A model generated the notes under the pieces. That model worked only from the letters and a program-made list of their open reading frames with translations, was not told the DNA's origin and ran no database searches. The position numbers and the translations under genes are program-made. Positions 11,481 through 23,830 of a DNA stretch of 64,000 nt are shown here, piece after piece. The DNA comes from Aaosphaeria pasadenensis. Its lineage: Eukaryota > Ascomycota > Dothideomycetes > Pleosporales. Each line of letters opens with the position of its first letter. Within the stretch, counting starts at the first letter, position 1. The stretch covers positions 186,001-250,000 of the forward strand of contig JAKLMB010000034.1 of assembly GCA_022813625.1 (NCBI GenBank). Direction: 5' to 3'.

Positions 11481-13062
11481 TGCCCTCTACTCCGTACTGT
11501 GTTCGATTTCGTTGGCAATATTGGACTTCTCTTTCTCTTGAGGGCGTAGAGAATGAATTGTTTTCCGCCTTGTTTGCGTTGTTTCGTTTTGTTGACGTTG
11601 GATTGAAGTTTTCAATAGGACATTCGTGGATATGGAAGCGCGGACGTGTGTGTGTGTATGTGTCTTTGCAACCTCCGTCCTCTGGCTTCGTTGAGAGATG
11701 GGAGGTTTAGTGGCGTGTCTTGTGTGTAGTCTCGTATCACGTAGTACTACTGTCCAAGTACGTAGTGTAACTCGGTGGTTTCATGTAAGAATCCTCGTAA
11801 TCTAGGAGCCTTCACCCGACCGACAATTGTCGAAGATGCAAAACTTCTCGATGAAGCAAGATCAGATCTCAGCGTCCTCAGCATACATATAGCATACAAG
11901 AGCCGCAAAGCGCACACCAGCATTTACTTAGGTAGAGGTCCAGAATTACGCCACAATCGGAGGTAGGTAAGCCCTTGGTCGCATTTGAAGTGATGTGCCA
12001 AGGAAGGATGATGGTGGTTGGTTCAGCTGAGGGTGTTTAGGGTAGGGCGTGGGCGTAGTTAGTTCGTTAGTGGCTTGTGGAATGATAATGTACTCAGCTG
12101 GGTGGGATTGATGATGGTTCAGTGGGAATGGTTTGGAATAGTTTTGGAATCATTGTTGTGTTTTAGCGAGTATAACTAGAGATTGAGGTTTACATAGGGA
12201 GCAACGTATGGGAGGTGAATTGTTGACATTGAATGTCCGTGTACTCCGTATAAGCTTTTCATGAACTGCAACCTTGAATTTCACTATCCTGTCAAAAGGA
12301 GATATATATACATGATCTACTTTCGATAGACACATAGGATTCCCAACAATAGATAGTGAGTATAGGCGGGGGTAATGTTGACATCACGTGACCTTGCTGA
12401 TTTGGCCGACAAGAGCAGCCCCTCTCCATGTACAGAACTAACATGCATACTCAAGATGTTCCGATAAAATGTTCCTACGGAAGCCTTGACCCGAAGACCC
12501 TTAGAAAAGGTCCATACGAATCGGTTCTCGAGTGCATTGTACTCCATGCTTTGTACTCTGTACGGTGCACCTGCGGCGGCACTGTAGCGTAATGCAGAGA
12601 ACAGGGGGTGAGGGGATCTCCAATGAGGGATGGGTGAACATCAGTAACACAAGGTATGACGGCATGATTTCTTCTGCTCGGCGGCAACAGATGGAATCAA
12701 CAGATAGAACAAGGAATAATTCGTCAGAGATGGAGATGAGGGGTTGTTGAAGTCGTCCATGTTTTTGTTTCCGTGGCGACGAGGAAGCGTAACAACAGAA
12801 CAGGGGCCACGAGAGTGCACGGACCCAAGGGGTGTCAGTGCTCACCGCTTCTCTGTGTATGCGGATTCTCTTCCTCCCACTTCAACTTCAAAACATCGAC
12901 TCTCTTCTCTCAGTAAACACACTCTCTGTCTGTTTGCCTGTGCTTCTCTCGCTCGAATATCCATTCAACTCTTCACGAAGTCTCTGACGTTTACGACTTG
13001 AACTGCACCGTCTTTACGACTTGTCAAACGCACAACACAAACACACACACCCACACATCACA
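11481..13062. other. Long intergenic with simple sequence
   Basis: 1.6 kb without a supported gene. It holds a GTGTGTGTGTGT-type run near 11647-11662, two copies of TACTCCGTA (11488-11496 and 12242-12250), and from about 12890 to 13060 a CT-rich then CA-rich leader directly before the myosin light chain start. This resembles a long 5' UTR. Confidence 0.5.
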
Positions 13063-14090
13063 ATGGTGAGTAACGACTACATTTCTTTGGTCATGACAAA
13101 CAGCCACAATCACATGGGGACGTGGGGAGACCCAGAGATGTGGTTGTTGGTTGCGGGCAGGAACGAGAATGAGAATGAGGACGACGCTCGGGAGACGAGA
13201 TAGGAACGACAGGAATCGGAATGAAGATGCGAGTGGGAAGGGACGCAGGAGACGAGAAACATGACCACCACCGACTTCTCCATCATGTCTCTCTCTGCCT
13301 CTGTTTCTGTGCAACGATTACCCACTCTATCCTCCTCCGCCGACATCTCGCAACGAAAACGATATCGAGGTCGAGGTTGTGGTTGCACACAAACAACAAC
13401 AAGTCCCTTACGTTTCCATCTCCCGCCGTCTCCTGTCTCCGTCTCCGACTCCCGCAGCTACTTCACCCTCTCTTTGTTTCTCGAGCGTTAGCCCCGCGCC
13501 AAAGACCTCCACTCCCGCAACGACCACAATTACACCTCACAATCGAACATGATGGATAACACAAACTCCCAGGCCTCCACAAACTACCGCGAAGCATTCC
13601 AGCTCTTCGACAAGCGCGGCAACGGCCGTGTCGACCGCTCTGCCCTAGGTGATCTCCTCCGCGCCTGCGGCCAGAACCCTACCCTCGCCGAGATCACCGA
13701 CCTCGAGCGCGGCGTCGGCGCAGACTGTATGTCCCCATACTGACCCTCGAAAATGTCCTTACTAACCCCCCCAGTCGACTTCGACACCTTCAGCAAGATC
13801 CTTAACCGCCCCGGCGGATTCCGCGAGCCGTTCGACATCGAAGAGTACATCCGCGGGTTCCAGGTGTTCGACAAGGACCGGAGCGGTTTCGTCGGCAAGG
13901 GCCAGATCAAGTACATCCTGACCAACCTGGGCGAGAAGATGAGCGAGGAGGAGGTCGAGGAGCTGTTCAAGAGCACGATTGACGCCGGTAACGGCGAGGT
14001 CGACTACAGGGGTGAGTAGACACATACATGCGATGTAAGATGACATACTAACTTTCGCCAGAATTCGTCAAGACCATTGCCGAGAACTAG
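13063..14090 (+). CDS. cdc4: Myosin essential light chain, Cdc4/Mlc1 type (EF-hand)
   Basis: Four exons, 13063..13065, 13573..13726, 13775..14011 and 14062..14090, give 140 aa, the usual length of fungal Cdc4-type light chains. Exon 1 is only the ATG, followed at once by GTGAGT. The 507-nt first intron ends CCCAG before the Ala codon, giving an N-terminus M-ASTNYREAFQLFDK. EF-hand remnants are visible: REAFQLFDKRGNGRV at the start and FQVFDKDRSGFVGKGQ in the centre. The protein ends DYREFVKTIAEN. It should bind the IQ motifs of type II (and V) myosin heavy chain in the cytokinetic ring. A start at the ATG pair near 13549 is an alternative, but the ATG-only first exon fits a pattern common in fungal EF-hand genes. 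Confidence 0.92.
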
Positions 14091-15411
14091 ATCGTTCCCG
14101 TTCCTTCTTCCCGTGTAGTTATCCCGAGACGACCACCTGAATATCCCGGGCCGTCTCTGTTCTTTCCTCTCTGATTAGCATGTTACCTACGGCGTTCTCC
14201 TTGTTTTTTCCAACCTGTTCGATGCGATACTATGACGACAATGGTCATCATCTTCTTTTTGCTTCTCCCCTCGGTGTCATCTGGCAGGGAAACTAGGGTG
14301 GGGGGGAATTGGGAAAAAGGAGGGAAGGGGACCGGCGAGGATCATGGGGATATCTTGCATCTGGGGTTTCCTGTCACGCCGCTCATCCGGCATCTGTAGA
14401 AATGCAATCCTGAATCTTCGACCGTCTATGGTGTTGTGCTTTTTTGTGGTGATGGATGTGATGTCTGTGAAGATTCGTCGGTCTTCTAAATATTTTTATT
14501 AACCAGAAATGTCCGCCCATCGATCATAAACTTCCAACACATCATACAACCGTCCAACCAAAACACACACATCTACCTAAACTTCACGTCCAACCTCTTC
14601 AACCACCGCCTGTCAAAAAATATAATGAACCTTCCGAACCTTCCAACCCTTCCAAGCATAACAAGACCCAATACCTCATCCTATTATCTACCATCCCACC
14701 CCCCCCCCAAAAAAAAACCCAAAAAGCGAACCTCGACCTCCTAAGGATGGATCAGAGTGCCGCGAGTGAGATGATAGTATGCGTACGTGCGCGTGTACTC
14801 TGTACGTACACACTGCACAGTACGAGCCAGGCCGACCTGAAAAAAAAAACCCAGCACAAGTTGCACGTACATACGTTCGCGACTCGAGAACCAGTGAGTG
14901 AGCGAAAAACCACGCGAGAAAAAAAAAGAAAATGAGTGGTACGCAGTATGGGCGGGCAGTCAGTCAGTCCTCGATACTACATGTGAAGTTTCATGGTTAA
15001 ATCACTGGGAGGGGATGTTGAAGCTGTTAGATAAGCACAGATGCGGCAGTGTGGGAAAATGGTGTGAGGTTATAAGAAACATCGATTGGTCTAATTTCTA
15101 CCCATGAACTGAAATGTGTGAAGTAGTATAGTGTAGTTGTAGTTGTAGCGGGTATCGTAAACATCGTAATCATCCATCCATCTTGTATCTTTGCTCTTGT
15201 TGTCTTTGCAGTGTATAACCCCCCGAAGGGAAAAACTCCTAACGCTCATCCTGTCCTGCACGCATGCATGCTGTAAGAAAACTCCATAACCCGATTCAGT
15301 GCCCACTCATAGAACTCCATCCAGGCGAAAAAAGAAAAAACCCATCATAAAAGCGAGTAGAGTAGACTAGAGTAGAGGGGGGAAACAGGGCAAGAAGAGG
15401 GTGCAGCACAA
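14091..15411. other. Intergenic, 3' region of the light chain gene
   Basis: 1.3 kb with homopolymer and simple tracts (a C8A8-type tract near 14701-14717 and an A-run near 14838) and no domain-bearing ORF. This is probably UTR sequence plus spacer between two genes that point toward each other. Confidence 0.45.
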
Positions 15412-15984
15412 TCACGCACCCACCCCCGCCGCCGTCCTCCCCCCTCCCTCAATCCTCACGCCCTTGCCCACCGGCACCCCGGTCGTCGTCGAACTCGAAT
15501 TTGCGCTCGACTTCCCCATGACCATCTCCCTCGTCGTCACCATCGACCCAGGGATGATGTAAATCGTATCCTCGCGCCTGCCCTCGGCGGGCGCGCCCTC
15601 GGTGTCGGGGAACTGCGCGTAGTCGAGCTGGTACCCGACCGTGAGATGGCAGCGCGCGCAGCGGGCGAGGTACCGTTTCTCGAAGCCGGATTCTGAGCGG
15701 ATGATTACGGGGGCGTCCGCGGCGGTGGAGGTGGTGCCGATGAGGGAGCCGAGTTTGAGGGGCGCGGCGAGGGAGAGGATCATGTCGTGCTGGGACGATG
15801 GGGGCGAGGAGCGCCGGGTCGGGAGCGACTCGAGGGGCGTGGAGGTCGCGAGGAGGAGGTGCGTGCAGAGGCAGTGGTAGGTGTAGACTGTGTTGGAGGC
15901 TGCGAGGGAGATCTTGCGGGTGGGCAAGGAGGGCCGCGAGGGGGAGGGCCGGGTGTCGGGCGGGGAGGTCGACATGATGTCCAT
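15412..15984 (-). CDS. STEEP1 (CXorf56) homologue
   Basis: A single-exon gene of 190 aa. Residues 34 onward follow the STEEP1 pattern: YHCLCTHLLLAT, then LESLPTRR, then ESGFEKRYLARCARCHLTVGYQ, then TIYIIPGSMV. The CxC pair and the later CARC pair look like zinc ligands. In animals STEEP1 promotes exit of STING from the endoplasmic reticulum. Fungi lack that pathway, so the fungal role is unknown, perhaps in spliceosome-associated or vesicle-related work. The N-terminal Ser/Pro-rich segment and the C-terminal Ser/Thr/Gly tail are low complexity. The start MDIMSTSPP is the first ATG; an internal Met at residue 4 is possible. Confidence 0.82.
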   Translation of the reverse strand: MDIMSTSPPDTRPSPSRPSLPTRKISLAASNTVYTYHCLCTHLLLATSTPLESLPTRRSSPPSSQHDMILSLAAPLKLGSLIGTTSTAADAPVIIRSESGFEKRYLARCARCHLTVGYQLDYAQFPDTEGAPAEGRREDTIYIIPGSMVTTREMVMGKSSANSSSTTTGVPVGKGVRIEGGGRTAAGVGA

Positions 15985-18900
15985 TTTTGAGGGGGTTTTT
16001 CCTTTGGAGGAGAGAGGGTTGTGGTGGTGGTGGGAGGGTTGATATGGAGGTGGGTTGGTGGTTGTTGAGTGTTGAGAGTTGAGGGCGAGGTTGGAATGTC
16101 CTTGTCCCTTTCTTCGCTATTCACTCTCTTTTCGTATTGTTGTTGTCCCTCTTTTTCTTCTTTGACGGTCAGGTCACAGTCCAATTGGGTCGTGTCTAGT
16201 CCGGTGGGGTGTAGTATAGTCCGGTCTGATACGGTGCCGTACGGTGCGGTATGTGATGCTATGCTCTGGTATGGGAGTTCAAGTCGCGTCGCGTCGTATC
16301 TATCGTGTCTTGCGAGTGTGCACAAACAACAGGACAGGTAGTCGTTATAAGTAGAACTTGTGAGTCGAGGAGAAAAAGGAGTTTACGGCAGGTGGAGGGC
16401 CGACCGTTGGAAGTAGTTAAACAGTGGTGCAGAGTAGTGGTGGCGGCTAATGTATCTAGCTTCGGCAAGATTTCTGGAAATTCCTTCTGACCTTCGTTCC
16501 TGGGTACAGAGCAGACTCGTGCGGACTAGTCGGTTCGCCTCTTTTTAAATTGTATGCTCGTAAGACGGTTGGTTGAATGACGATTTCCAATTGCGGGTTG
16601 GACTGGTTGTAGACGGGGGCGACGGGCGACGGCGGACCGGCGGTGGAATGTCGAATGTCGAATGTGTAATGGAAACGTGCGTAGGAGTGAATGTGTCAGA
16701 GGGTAAACGTCGGAACCAGCCAATCAGGCGTTGGCGTCAGACGGATCGAGACGGATTCGGCGGTCGGAGGAAACTCGTCGAACGGCGAATAAACCAACAG
16801 CACCAAGGAATTATGTACTCGTATTTATCTCGAGTAGCACAACGTGTTTACTGCGTACGTCGTCTGCTGCGTAGGTAGATGATGGATGTGCGATGATGTA
16901 GATGGCGGGAGGCACTTCCGGTCGGATATGGATCTTTGCTAAGATCTCGTTCTCTTTGGTTCTCTGCTTGATTCTGGTGGACAAATCCCTCGACCTTTAT
17001 GCTTCAAAGACAAAGGCAGACAGCGGAGAATAAAACAACGGAGTTGCTCGCGGAGAGAGATCGATCAGATGGAGATGCGGAGTCTTGTGGATTGCGGAGG
17101 ATGGAGATGGGGATCGCTGGTTTTATACTGAATCCCGCAACTCTTCTTTCTGTTATGCAGGGCAGGGCAGAAACCTAAAAAAGGAATTTGTTGGATCTTG
17201 CGCTGCGACGGATCTATCCCGCTATCTCGCAGGGGGACAAATGACTTCGGACAAGATCGACCGCGTGTGCTTTTCTTGGTGGGAGGTTTTCGTTTTGGGT
17301 TTCGCGTTTCGCCTCACTACGACTTCTATCTATCAACCCTCTGAGGGTATGCAGATAGTGTTTGGTGGTAAGGGTAGGGGGCGGAAGACAGGCAAGTTGA
17401 GCCGCGTTTGAGCTGTGCGCACTGATAGGACGGGACTGCCAAGCGTAGCGGAATGTAGCGTGGGTGAGATGGAGAAACAAGTGGGAAACACGAGACGGAT
17501 GAAGTGCAAGATGTGCGTGCGACTTGTCTGGGGGGATATATGCTAATCAGTTATGCGGTGACTGTTCGAGACGTGTGGGGATTCGGAGATGTAGAATGTA
17601 GATTTGGTTCGTCCAAGGTGTTTTGGTGGGTGTTGGAAGATGGACGGCGAGGAGATGGGGGAGAGAGGCAAAGGGTCCAAGTGGATACGAGGCTGGTAGG
17701 CAGCGAGAGGAGAGAGCGAGGATGATCGGGGGTTACTTGTAATGGATCCGGTGCGAACGGTGATGCGGATAGTGGATGAAGGCTCCACTGTTCGACCTCG
17801 AGACAAGGGCTGGCGTTGGCTGCTGATTGATGGACAGACAGACAGACAGACAGGACAGGACAAGTCAACAATACGAGACGAGTAATGATGTAAAGCCGAC
17901 CCCACTGCTGCTCTTGTCGATCGATAAGGGTCTCGTGGAGGGAGTTGAAGTCCAGAAGGGTTATAGTCGTGGTAGGGAGTTGAGTATGGATCTCCGGGTG
18001 CGCTGGAGTTACTTGTACGAGAAGTGGAAGTGATATGCGATGGATATGGGGTAGGTAATTAACAAAGTAGGTTCAAAGTAGAGCGAGGCGAAAAGGGCGG
18101 TGGGATAATTATGTACGGAATTGGGATATGGATATGAAGGATGAAGGATGTGGATGTGTAGGTACTAAGTAGATTGTAGTATATACGGCGTGGAGTGTAT
18201 GTATAATAGTAATGTGTAGTTGTAGTGGGTGGGTAATGAGTTTACTCGGAATTCAGTCCCGAAAGACGCTGATGGGTTTTATATATACGAAAGGCACACA
18301 CAGGCAGGCTCTGTTACTAGTGATGCTACGTAGAAAGGGTATAGCAGAGTGAGGTATGGATGGTTTACTGTTGTTGATAGGATAGTTTAAGGGGATGTGG
18401 TGTGGTGTGGTGTGCACTCGTAGGGAGAGTGTGGTGATGCGGTGGTGTGTTGTGGTGTGCATTGGGCGTTGCGTTGCGCTCGCTGTGTACGGGCAAATCT
18501 CTACGAGTCAAGTTTTCATTCGAATTCAACTGGATTGGGCTGAACAGGTATGGCATAGTATGATGATGGCATCGATGATAGATGATAATGGCATGTGGTT
18601 ATGTTTATTGTATAGAGTACCCCCCTCTCTCTGTGTTTACTGGAGGGAGTGGGAGTTTGAGTAGGACAAAGGCGTATATCCCATGCGCATACTGGCCCGG
18701 AGTTAAGGGACGGTAGGGTAGGGGAGAATTTTGTTGCTTCAGCTATCAGATGTCTGCGTTGCATCTACAGTCCAGGTTGTGTTGGATTCGTGTCGTCTTC
18801 CGCAGTGGCCGGCGGCGGCGAAAGACAGCGAAGCGAAGAGACTGGGAGTAGCCTGGTCTGGAAGAAGCCTGGAAGAAGAATAGGTCGCTGATCAACTACA

Positions 18901-20280
18901 CAATTACGGGTATGGTTTGCATATGGTATGGGGATAGTGCTGACAATCTCGAGACTTGCGTGCTCGTAGAATGGTCATACGGGCAATCCATAATGGAATC
19001 GGATTGGGGGGATGCCAATGATTAAATTCCTACTGGACTGTTGTCGGTCTCTACTCCATATTTGTGACAATTCTGCGTAGACACTGGATAGTAGATGTCT
19101 ACAAGGGCAGAGAGTGGGAGTGCAGTGCATACTGTGTAGGATGTGGGAGCGGGAGTGGGCGAGAGTTGGGCGGCGCCGGCGGCTGAAGACAGTGGGGGTT
19201 GCACTCCTACACTCCTACATTCACTCCTACGCTTTGCCCTATACACCTACACTATACCAGACTCTACGCTCTACATAGCATGTGGTTAGTTGGATATCTT
19301 CTATCCAGATAAACAAACACTCCGACAAGAAGGTATTGGTCGAAACCAAAGACAGACACTCAAGACCTGGGCAAAACAATGACAAGCCCACCACCGGCCC
19401 TGCCATGGCTCTGGTATGGTAGTCCAGCATCAAACAATTAACAATCAGACTCGACTCCTTAGCTACACCAATTCGAGTCCCGCCGTCTCGTACTCACCAG
19501 CCGCACTGCAAATGGCATGCGAGGATGCAGCACCGTGGGGTTGCGCTGCGTTTCGCTTCTCCTCGCTTCGACAGACGTTTCCTCATCTCATCTCACGCTC
19601 CTTGTCGTTTCTCCTCTTCGTCCTCCATGAAGGTAACACAGGAAAACACGCGAATAGATTTGCTCAGGTCGCCCACGCCTACCACACTCCATCTTTCAAC
19701 CATACACAGATAGACACAGAGAGTAGGTCTGAACGGTCACCGAAGACGTACCAACAACCCCTCGACCTTGTTCATGTGATCCTCTCTCCCCTCTCTCTCC
19801 TGCCCTGCCCTGCCTCCTCTCTAGTTATCTCCCAATCACCCACCATGATGCACCCACCTAGGGATCAATGATAGAATGGAGATAATGGGCGAATCTCACC
19901 GAGCATCCATCCGACATATCCATCCATACCCTACTCCACCACGCCCCCGTCAAGAAAAATAAACATAAAAACAAGCAATTAACTACGTCACATCTCATGT
20001 TCGTCATGCCAGCCCCTGGGTCGCTGGTCGCGTTTCGCCGGCCCAACAGAAATCGGAGCCCCCCTATCCTCTGAGAGGTGTACACATAATCGGCCAACCA
20101 CGTCTTGTTGGAGAGGGAGGGGAAGGTGATTGTGTACTTGTTGGTTTAGTTGACTATTACTACTCCGTACATAGTAGTGAATGGTTATTTGTGTTGGTGT
20201 CTTATGTCTGCAAAATGCTAGCAGCCTAGGCACTGTACTGTAACGTGTTTGATCAGTAACCTGGCCAAATTAGTGAGCTG
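15985..20280. other. 4.3-kb intergenic of simple and purine/pyrimidine-skewed sequence
   Basis: No ORF here shows a domain or a believable splice pattern. Visible content includes purine-rich blocks, a (GACA)n run at about 17833-17862, GTGGTGTGG-rich DNA near 18395-18460, a CT-rich stretch near 19780-19830, and one TACTCCGTA at 20161-20169. It could hold long UTRs or non-coding transcripts, but nothing is proven. Confidence 0.45.
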
Positions 20281-20700
20281 GCCGGCTAAAAATAGGCTAA
20301 AAATATAGAAATCTATACTCCTACTATCTTTAGATATATAAATATTTTTTATTATATTTTTTATAATATATATTTTAAAAAATTAAATAACTAATAAAAA
20401 AATAACTATTTTTAGTAAAAATCTAAAATTAATTAAAAAAAACTTTATTTATAATTAAGTTATAAAGTAATTAAATTATATAATAAAAAAAAACTTAAAT
20501 ACTAAATATATAATTCTTAGTAAGGCTAAGGGTAAGGAGAAGAAGAGTCTTATTAATATTAGATAGATACTATAGGGCTATTTAGATAGGTAAAAGAGAG
20601 GTAGCAGGTGTAGAAATAAGTAATTATCTTACATATTGTGTTTATAGATTTCTGGACAAAAAAGGATACCCTAAATTTACATCTATCCCTACATATACAC
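20281..20700. repeat. AT-rich island, RIP-like
   Basis: Positions 20290-20530 are almost wholly A/T with dense TA steps, in sharp contrast to the neighbours. The following 170 bp are still AT-rich. In ascomycetes such islands usually are transposons ruined by repeat-induced point mutation (C to T, mostly at CpA). No residual transposon protein could be read. It begins just 3' of the phosphotransferase gene. Confidence 0.7.
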
Positions 20701-20724
20701 TTGTAGAAGTGCTAGAAAGCCGTG

Positions 20725-21903
20725 TCAAATAGAAAGAAATGACTTCAAACACTCTAGCACCTCTACATCATCTCTCTCATTGACGACCCTGTCTATCTTT
20801 CCTTCGTCCCAGGCGTAACCACACCAAAGGAAGACGCCTACGTCTCTCATGATTCCTACCTCCCACAGTCTTCCTTTAAGCGCTGGTACCTCTCCGCATA
20901 GTGACGCGCAAAATGTTCTCCGCAACTCGGCAGCCTGAGCGTGATACTTCCACTCCGATATTCCAGAAGGCGAAGTGGAGAGGTAACCAAGAAAATGCTC
21001 TACAGCATATAGGCAGGTGCCGAAAGGTAAGTCCTCCGCCTCAGCCCAGTCGACAATTCCACTAATCCTCACAGTTGGCGCCATCTCATCGTCACCGTCG
21101 TCTGGTTCGGCATGTGTAATAGAAACAAGGATGTTACTTGGTATTAAGTCTCCATGATTCAGGACGACCGGCCAGCTCTCTGTGGCCGTATCTTTACTCT
21201 TTGTACTGGCATTCATTATGTGCTGGTAGCTCTTAAGCGTCTCTCTTGCTCGGTTGCATAAAGCTGGATCTTCGAGTTCCCGGCTCAGACGTTCGAGCTT
21301 GGAAGACAGAACAGCGCCGACTTTACCATTCAGTTTCCCCCTCCCGGGCCTGGCATGGCAGTCCTCAGCGAATGACGCAAAGAGATCTTCGATGGGTGAG
21401 TCTGCTCGCCTGCCTCTTTGGGTCGATGTAGATTGTGCACTTGGGGATGGCCATGCTTTCGCGATGAACCTCGCTAGTTGACAAAGTAGTGAGACTTGCC
21501 GTACATGTTCAGAAGAAGTCAGGATGTTGGTTTGAGGCTTCGGTTGGAGTATGCTATATGGTGTGCCTAATAGACGAGGCATGGCATATATCATCATATC
21601 ATCTACACGATCTGTTTCAATAGAGGACTTGTCATCAATACCTTCACGGATACGACGATCGACGAGGAAGCGTAAGTCTAGGGTCTGTGTTGGTGGTACT
21701 AGATCTCCATATACTTCTGTCGCTTCTTTGATCAGTTGAAGAGGTAAAGTAAAGTTGCGGGGCCGGACTTGTAGAATAATTTCCTGTTGTATATAATCGC
21801 CTATCGGAAGTCTATTCGAGGGCTTTGGCGTGAGAAGAAATGTGTGACTACATCCTCCTTGCTGCGTTGGCCACCGCCGAACGGTATGGAATGGATAGAG
21901 CGC
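20725..21903 (-). pseudogene. APH-like phosphotransferase with in-frame TAG near its N-terminus
   Basis: The frame is open from 21903 down to the stop at 20725 (392 codons). It holds the aminoglycoside-phosphotransferase/choline-kinase-like fold: Brenner motif VVLNHGDLIPSNILV and the metal-binding ISGIVDWAEAEDLPFG. The first in-frame ATG is only at 21597, which would discard about 100 residues that look like the N-lobe (RRWPTQQGGCSHTFLLTP, then IILQVRPRNFTLPLQLIKEA). Upstream of 21903 the frame is interrupted by TAG at 21906..21904, beyond which coding-like sequence continues (QYLDLEINIAEDIRLVV). TAG in place of CAG would be a C-to-T change in CpA context. Alternatives are that TTTAG is a splice acceptor with an unseen upstream exon, or that the short form is expressed. 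No upstream ATG was found in the adjacent AT-rich DNA. Confidence 0.65.
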
Positions 21904-21959
21904 CTAAACGACCAGTCTGATATCTTCTGCTATGTTGATTTCGAGGTCCAGATATTGCC

Positions 21960-23066
21960 CTGAATATAGCTCTGGAGGGGTTAAAGAGTAAATTAGCTAT
22001 TGTAGTAAAGAGAGAAAGTAACCTAGATATAATAGCTACATAGAGTTAGAGCATAGTAAGAATAATGTTTAGAATAAAGCTACTAATAACAGCAATACAG
22101 TATTTCAGCTAATTTGCGCCCTCCTCCTCCTTTGCGTCTTATTAGTAGTCGTTAACAGGCTTAAGAAGGCGCTTAATATTCTTATTCTACGTCTTGTAGA
22201 ATTACTCTAACTTATAGGCCTTCTGCATCTTCTTATTTAAAGTAATTAGTCTAAAACTGTTGCGTTCCCTTGACGTGTTTGCACGTATCTGCGTAAGCTT
22301 GTCTTAGGGCTTTAGTTGCATAGCGAGCTAGTCTAGGTCGTTGTCTAAGTTGTATTGGGGCAGCGTTTGCCTCTCGACGTCGTCACCCCCGCGGGAGGTT
22401 GTGACATGGCGGGCAACAGGATCGTGATCGTCGACCGTGGAGGCAGTATTGATGGCGGTGCTGGTGCCGTGTTTTCGATGGTGTGAATGGGGGTGCGAAT
22501 GAGGTTGGGGAGTTCCGGGGAGAGCTATATCGGATGCGGAGGCTGCGGGTGAGGTCGTCTTGTAAAAGAATGATTTAATGTCGCAAGACGCAGATCCCTT
22601 TGAGAGCCCAAGAAGTCAAGAGGCCAAGGTTGTACTAAGAAGCTGAGCGCCTCCGCATGTTCGAGTTCCAAGGCCACGTGGGGTCATTTTTTCGACTTCC
22701 TCGACCGGAAGTATTCTACCTCTACCACTGTTCATTCGCAAATGTTTCATGCTCGACGTTGGAGTCGTGGGGAGCAGAATACTATCAAGAAGCTTCTCAT
22801 CGCTTTCTGCAACTATAGTGGGGGAGCTAGTAATATAGGAGAGTATATAGCAGACGTTTATTTAGTGTAAAGGAAAAGTCTAGCAGTTTAATAGATACTA
22901 ACGCTACATAGACTGAGTTACTCTATCAGTAATGACTGTTTACACTTAACTATCATACACTACTCAGTATGAGCGTGTCCTGATAGGAGACGATGTTGTT
23001 CGCACCTACTTATCAAGGCTCCAGCTCGTTCAGGGCCATGAATATGCCTTCGCCCAGTATTCTGAA
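21960..23066. repeat. Degraded AT-rich and repeat-like DNA
   Basis: Positions 21970-22110 are AT-rich with many TAG/TAAAG steps, like RIP-damaged repeat sequence. On the minus strand, 22260-22330 reads as a short basic peptide-like stretch (LARYATKALRQAYADTCK) before stops, a possible relic of a mobile-element protein that I cannot name. The remainder (22340-23060) alternates GC-rich and AT-rich pieces without a gene. Confidence 0.45.
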
Positions 23067-23830
23067 TTAAGCCAAACTCCCGCATATTGAGAGGACAACG
23101 AATAGAGCAGAGCCAATTGAAGCCAGCAGGTAGTTAGGTGACTGAATTGACCCTGTAGATTTCGAGTTCACTTTGGCGTCAAGACGTTCGAGACAGTACT
23201 TGACAGTATAATTCGAATCAGTGATGCCACAACCAAACTTCCATTCATAAATATACTCCTTTGTATCGCATATCTTTCCACCTTGATCCAGTTCATTGAT
23301 CGCATTCGGAAGATACGTAGCGTTTCCAACAACGACTGGGCCGTCGCAGTTCAAGAAGTCTGTAATGAAACTAAACACCATTTGTAATAGGTTCGTAATG
23401 GGATGGACCGATGTTGCGATTTCCACTATACTTTTGGTAATTTCTAGAATAATTTTAGCTGATGTAAACTCTCGTTAGAAAGATATGTAGTACCCATGAT
23501 CTTCTCTTCATCCGGATCCGGAGAGTTGAAAACACCCAGTGCAGCAGTCAGGTTGACCGCGCCTTCTGGAACATCGATATCGTAGCTAAGATCATTGGAC
23601 TCATTGCGCTTGATTACCGAACCCTTTTCAACTGGTCCCAGCGACCAGGTCTTGCTACTGTTCCCAGAGCCGGTAGTCAATGCTACAGCAAGGAGAAGAT
23701 CGTCTTCAGCCAAGTCTCGAGTCACGCCCACATGGATCTCTTCGACACTGAAGCGAACCCGACTTGCATTTATCAAGCCAATGAGCAGCATAATTGTAAA
23801 CAAACGCTTTGCGAAATGAAAGGTAGTCAT
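23067..23830 (-). CDS. Secreted four-cysteine protein with hydrophobic tail, paralogue A
   Basis: Two exons, 23830..23494 and 23443..23067, with a 50-nt intron, give 237 aa. A signal peptide (FTIMLLIGLINAS) is followed at once by RVRFSVEEI. The C-terminal half has four cysteines in the order NCDGPV, KICDTKEY, FGCGI and YTVKYCLER. The protein ends in a hydrophobic tail (LLASIGSALFVVLSICG), as in GPI-anchored or tail-anchored proteins. There are several N-x-S/T sites. I do not recognise a named family. The protein at 25387-26193, divergently transcribed, has the same start motif, cysteine order and tail, so the two are paralogues. The donor (GTACTA) is not ideal, but the phase-1 join gives a smooth frame. 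Confidence 0.75.

Noticed and set aside
19416..19871. 151-codon plus-strand ORF as a gene
   Set aside because: Composition is Ser/His/Pro-rich as expected from CT-rich spacer DNA. There is no domain, and it overlaps alternative frames of similar length.
20281..20700. AT-rich island as a centromere or replication origin
   Set aside because: It is only a few hundred bp and one of several similar islands. RIP-damaged repeat sequence explains it better.
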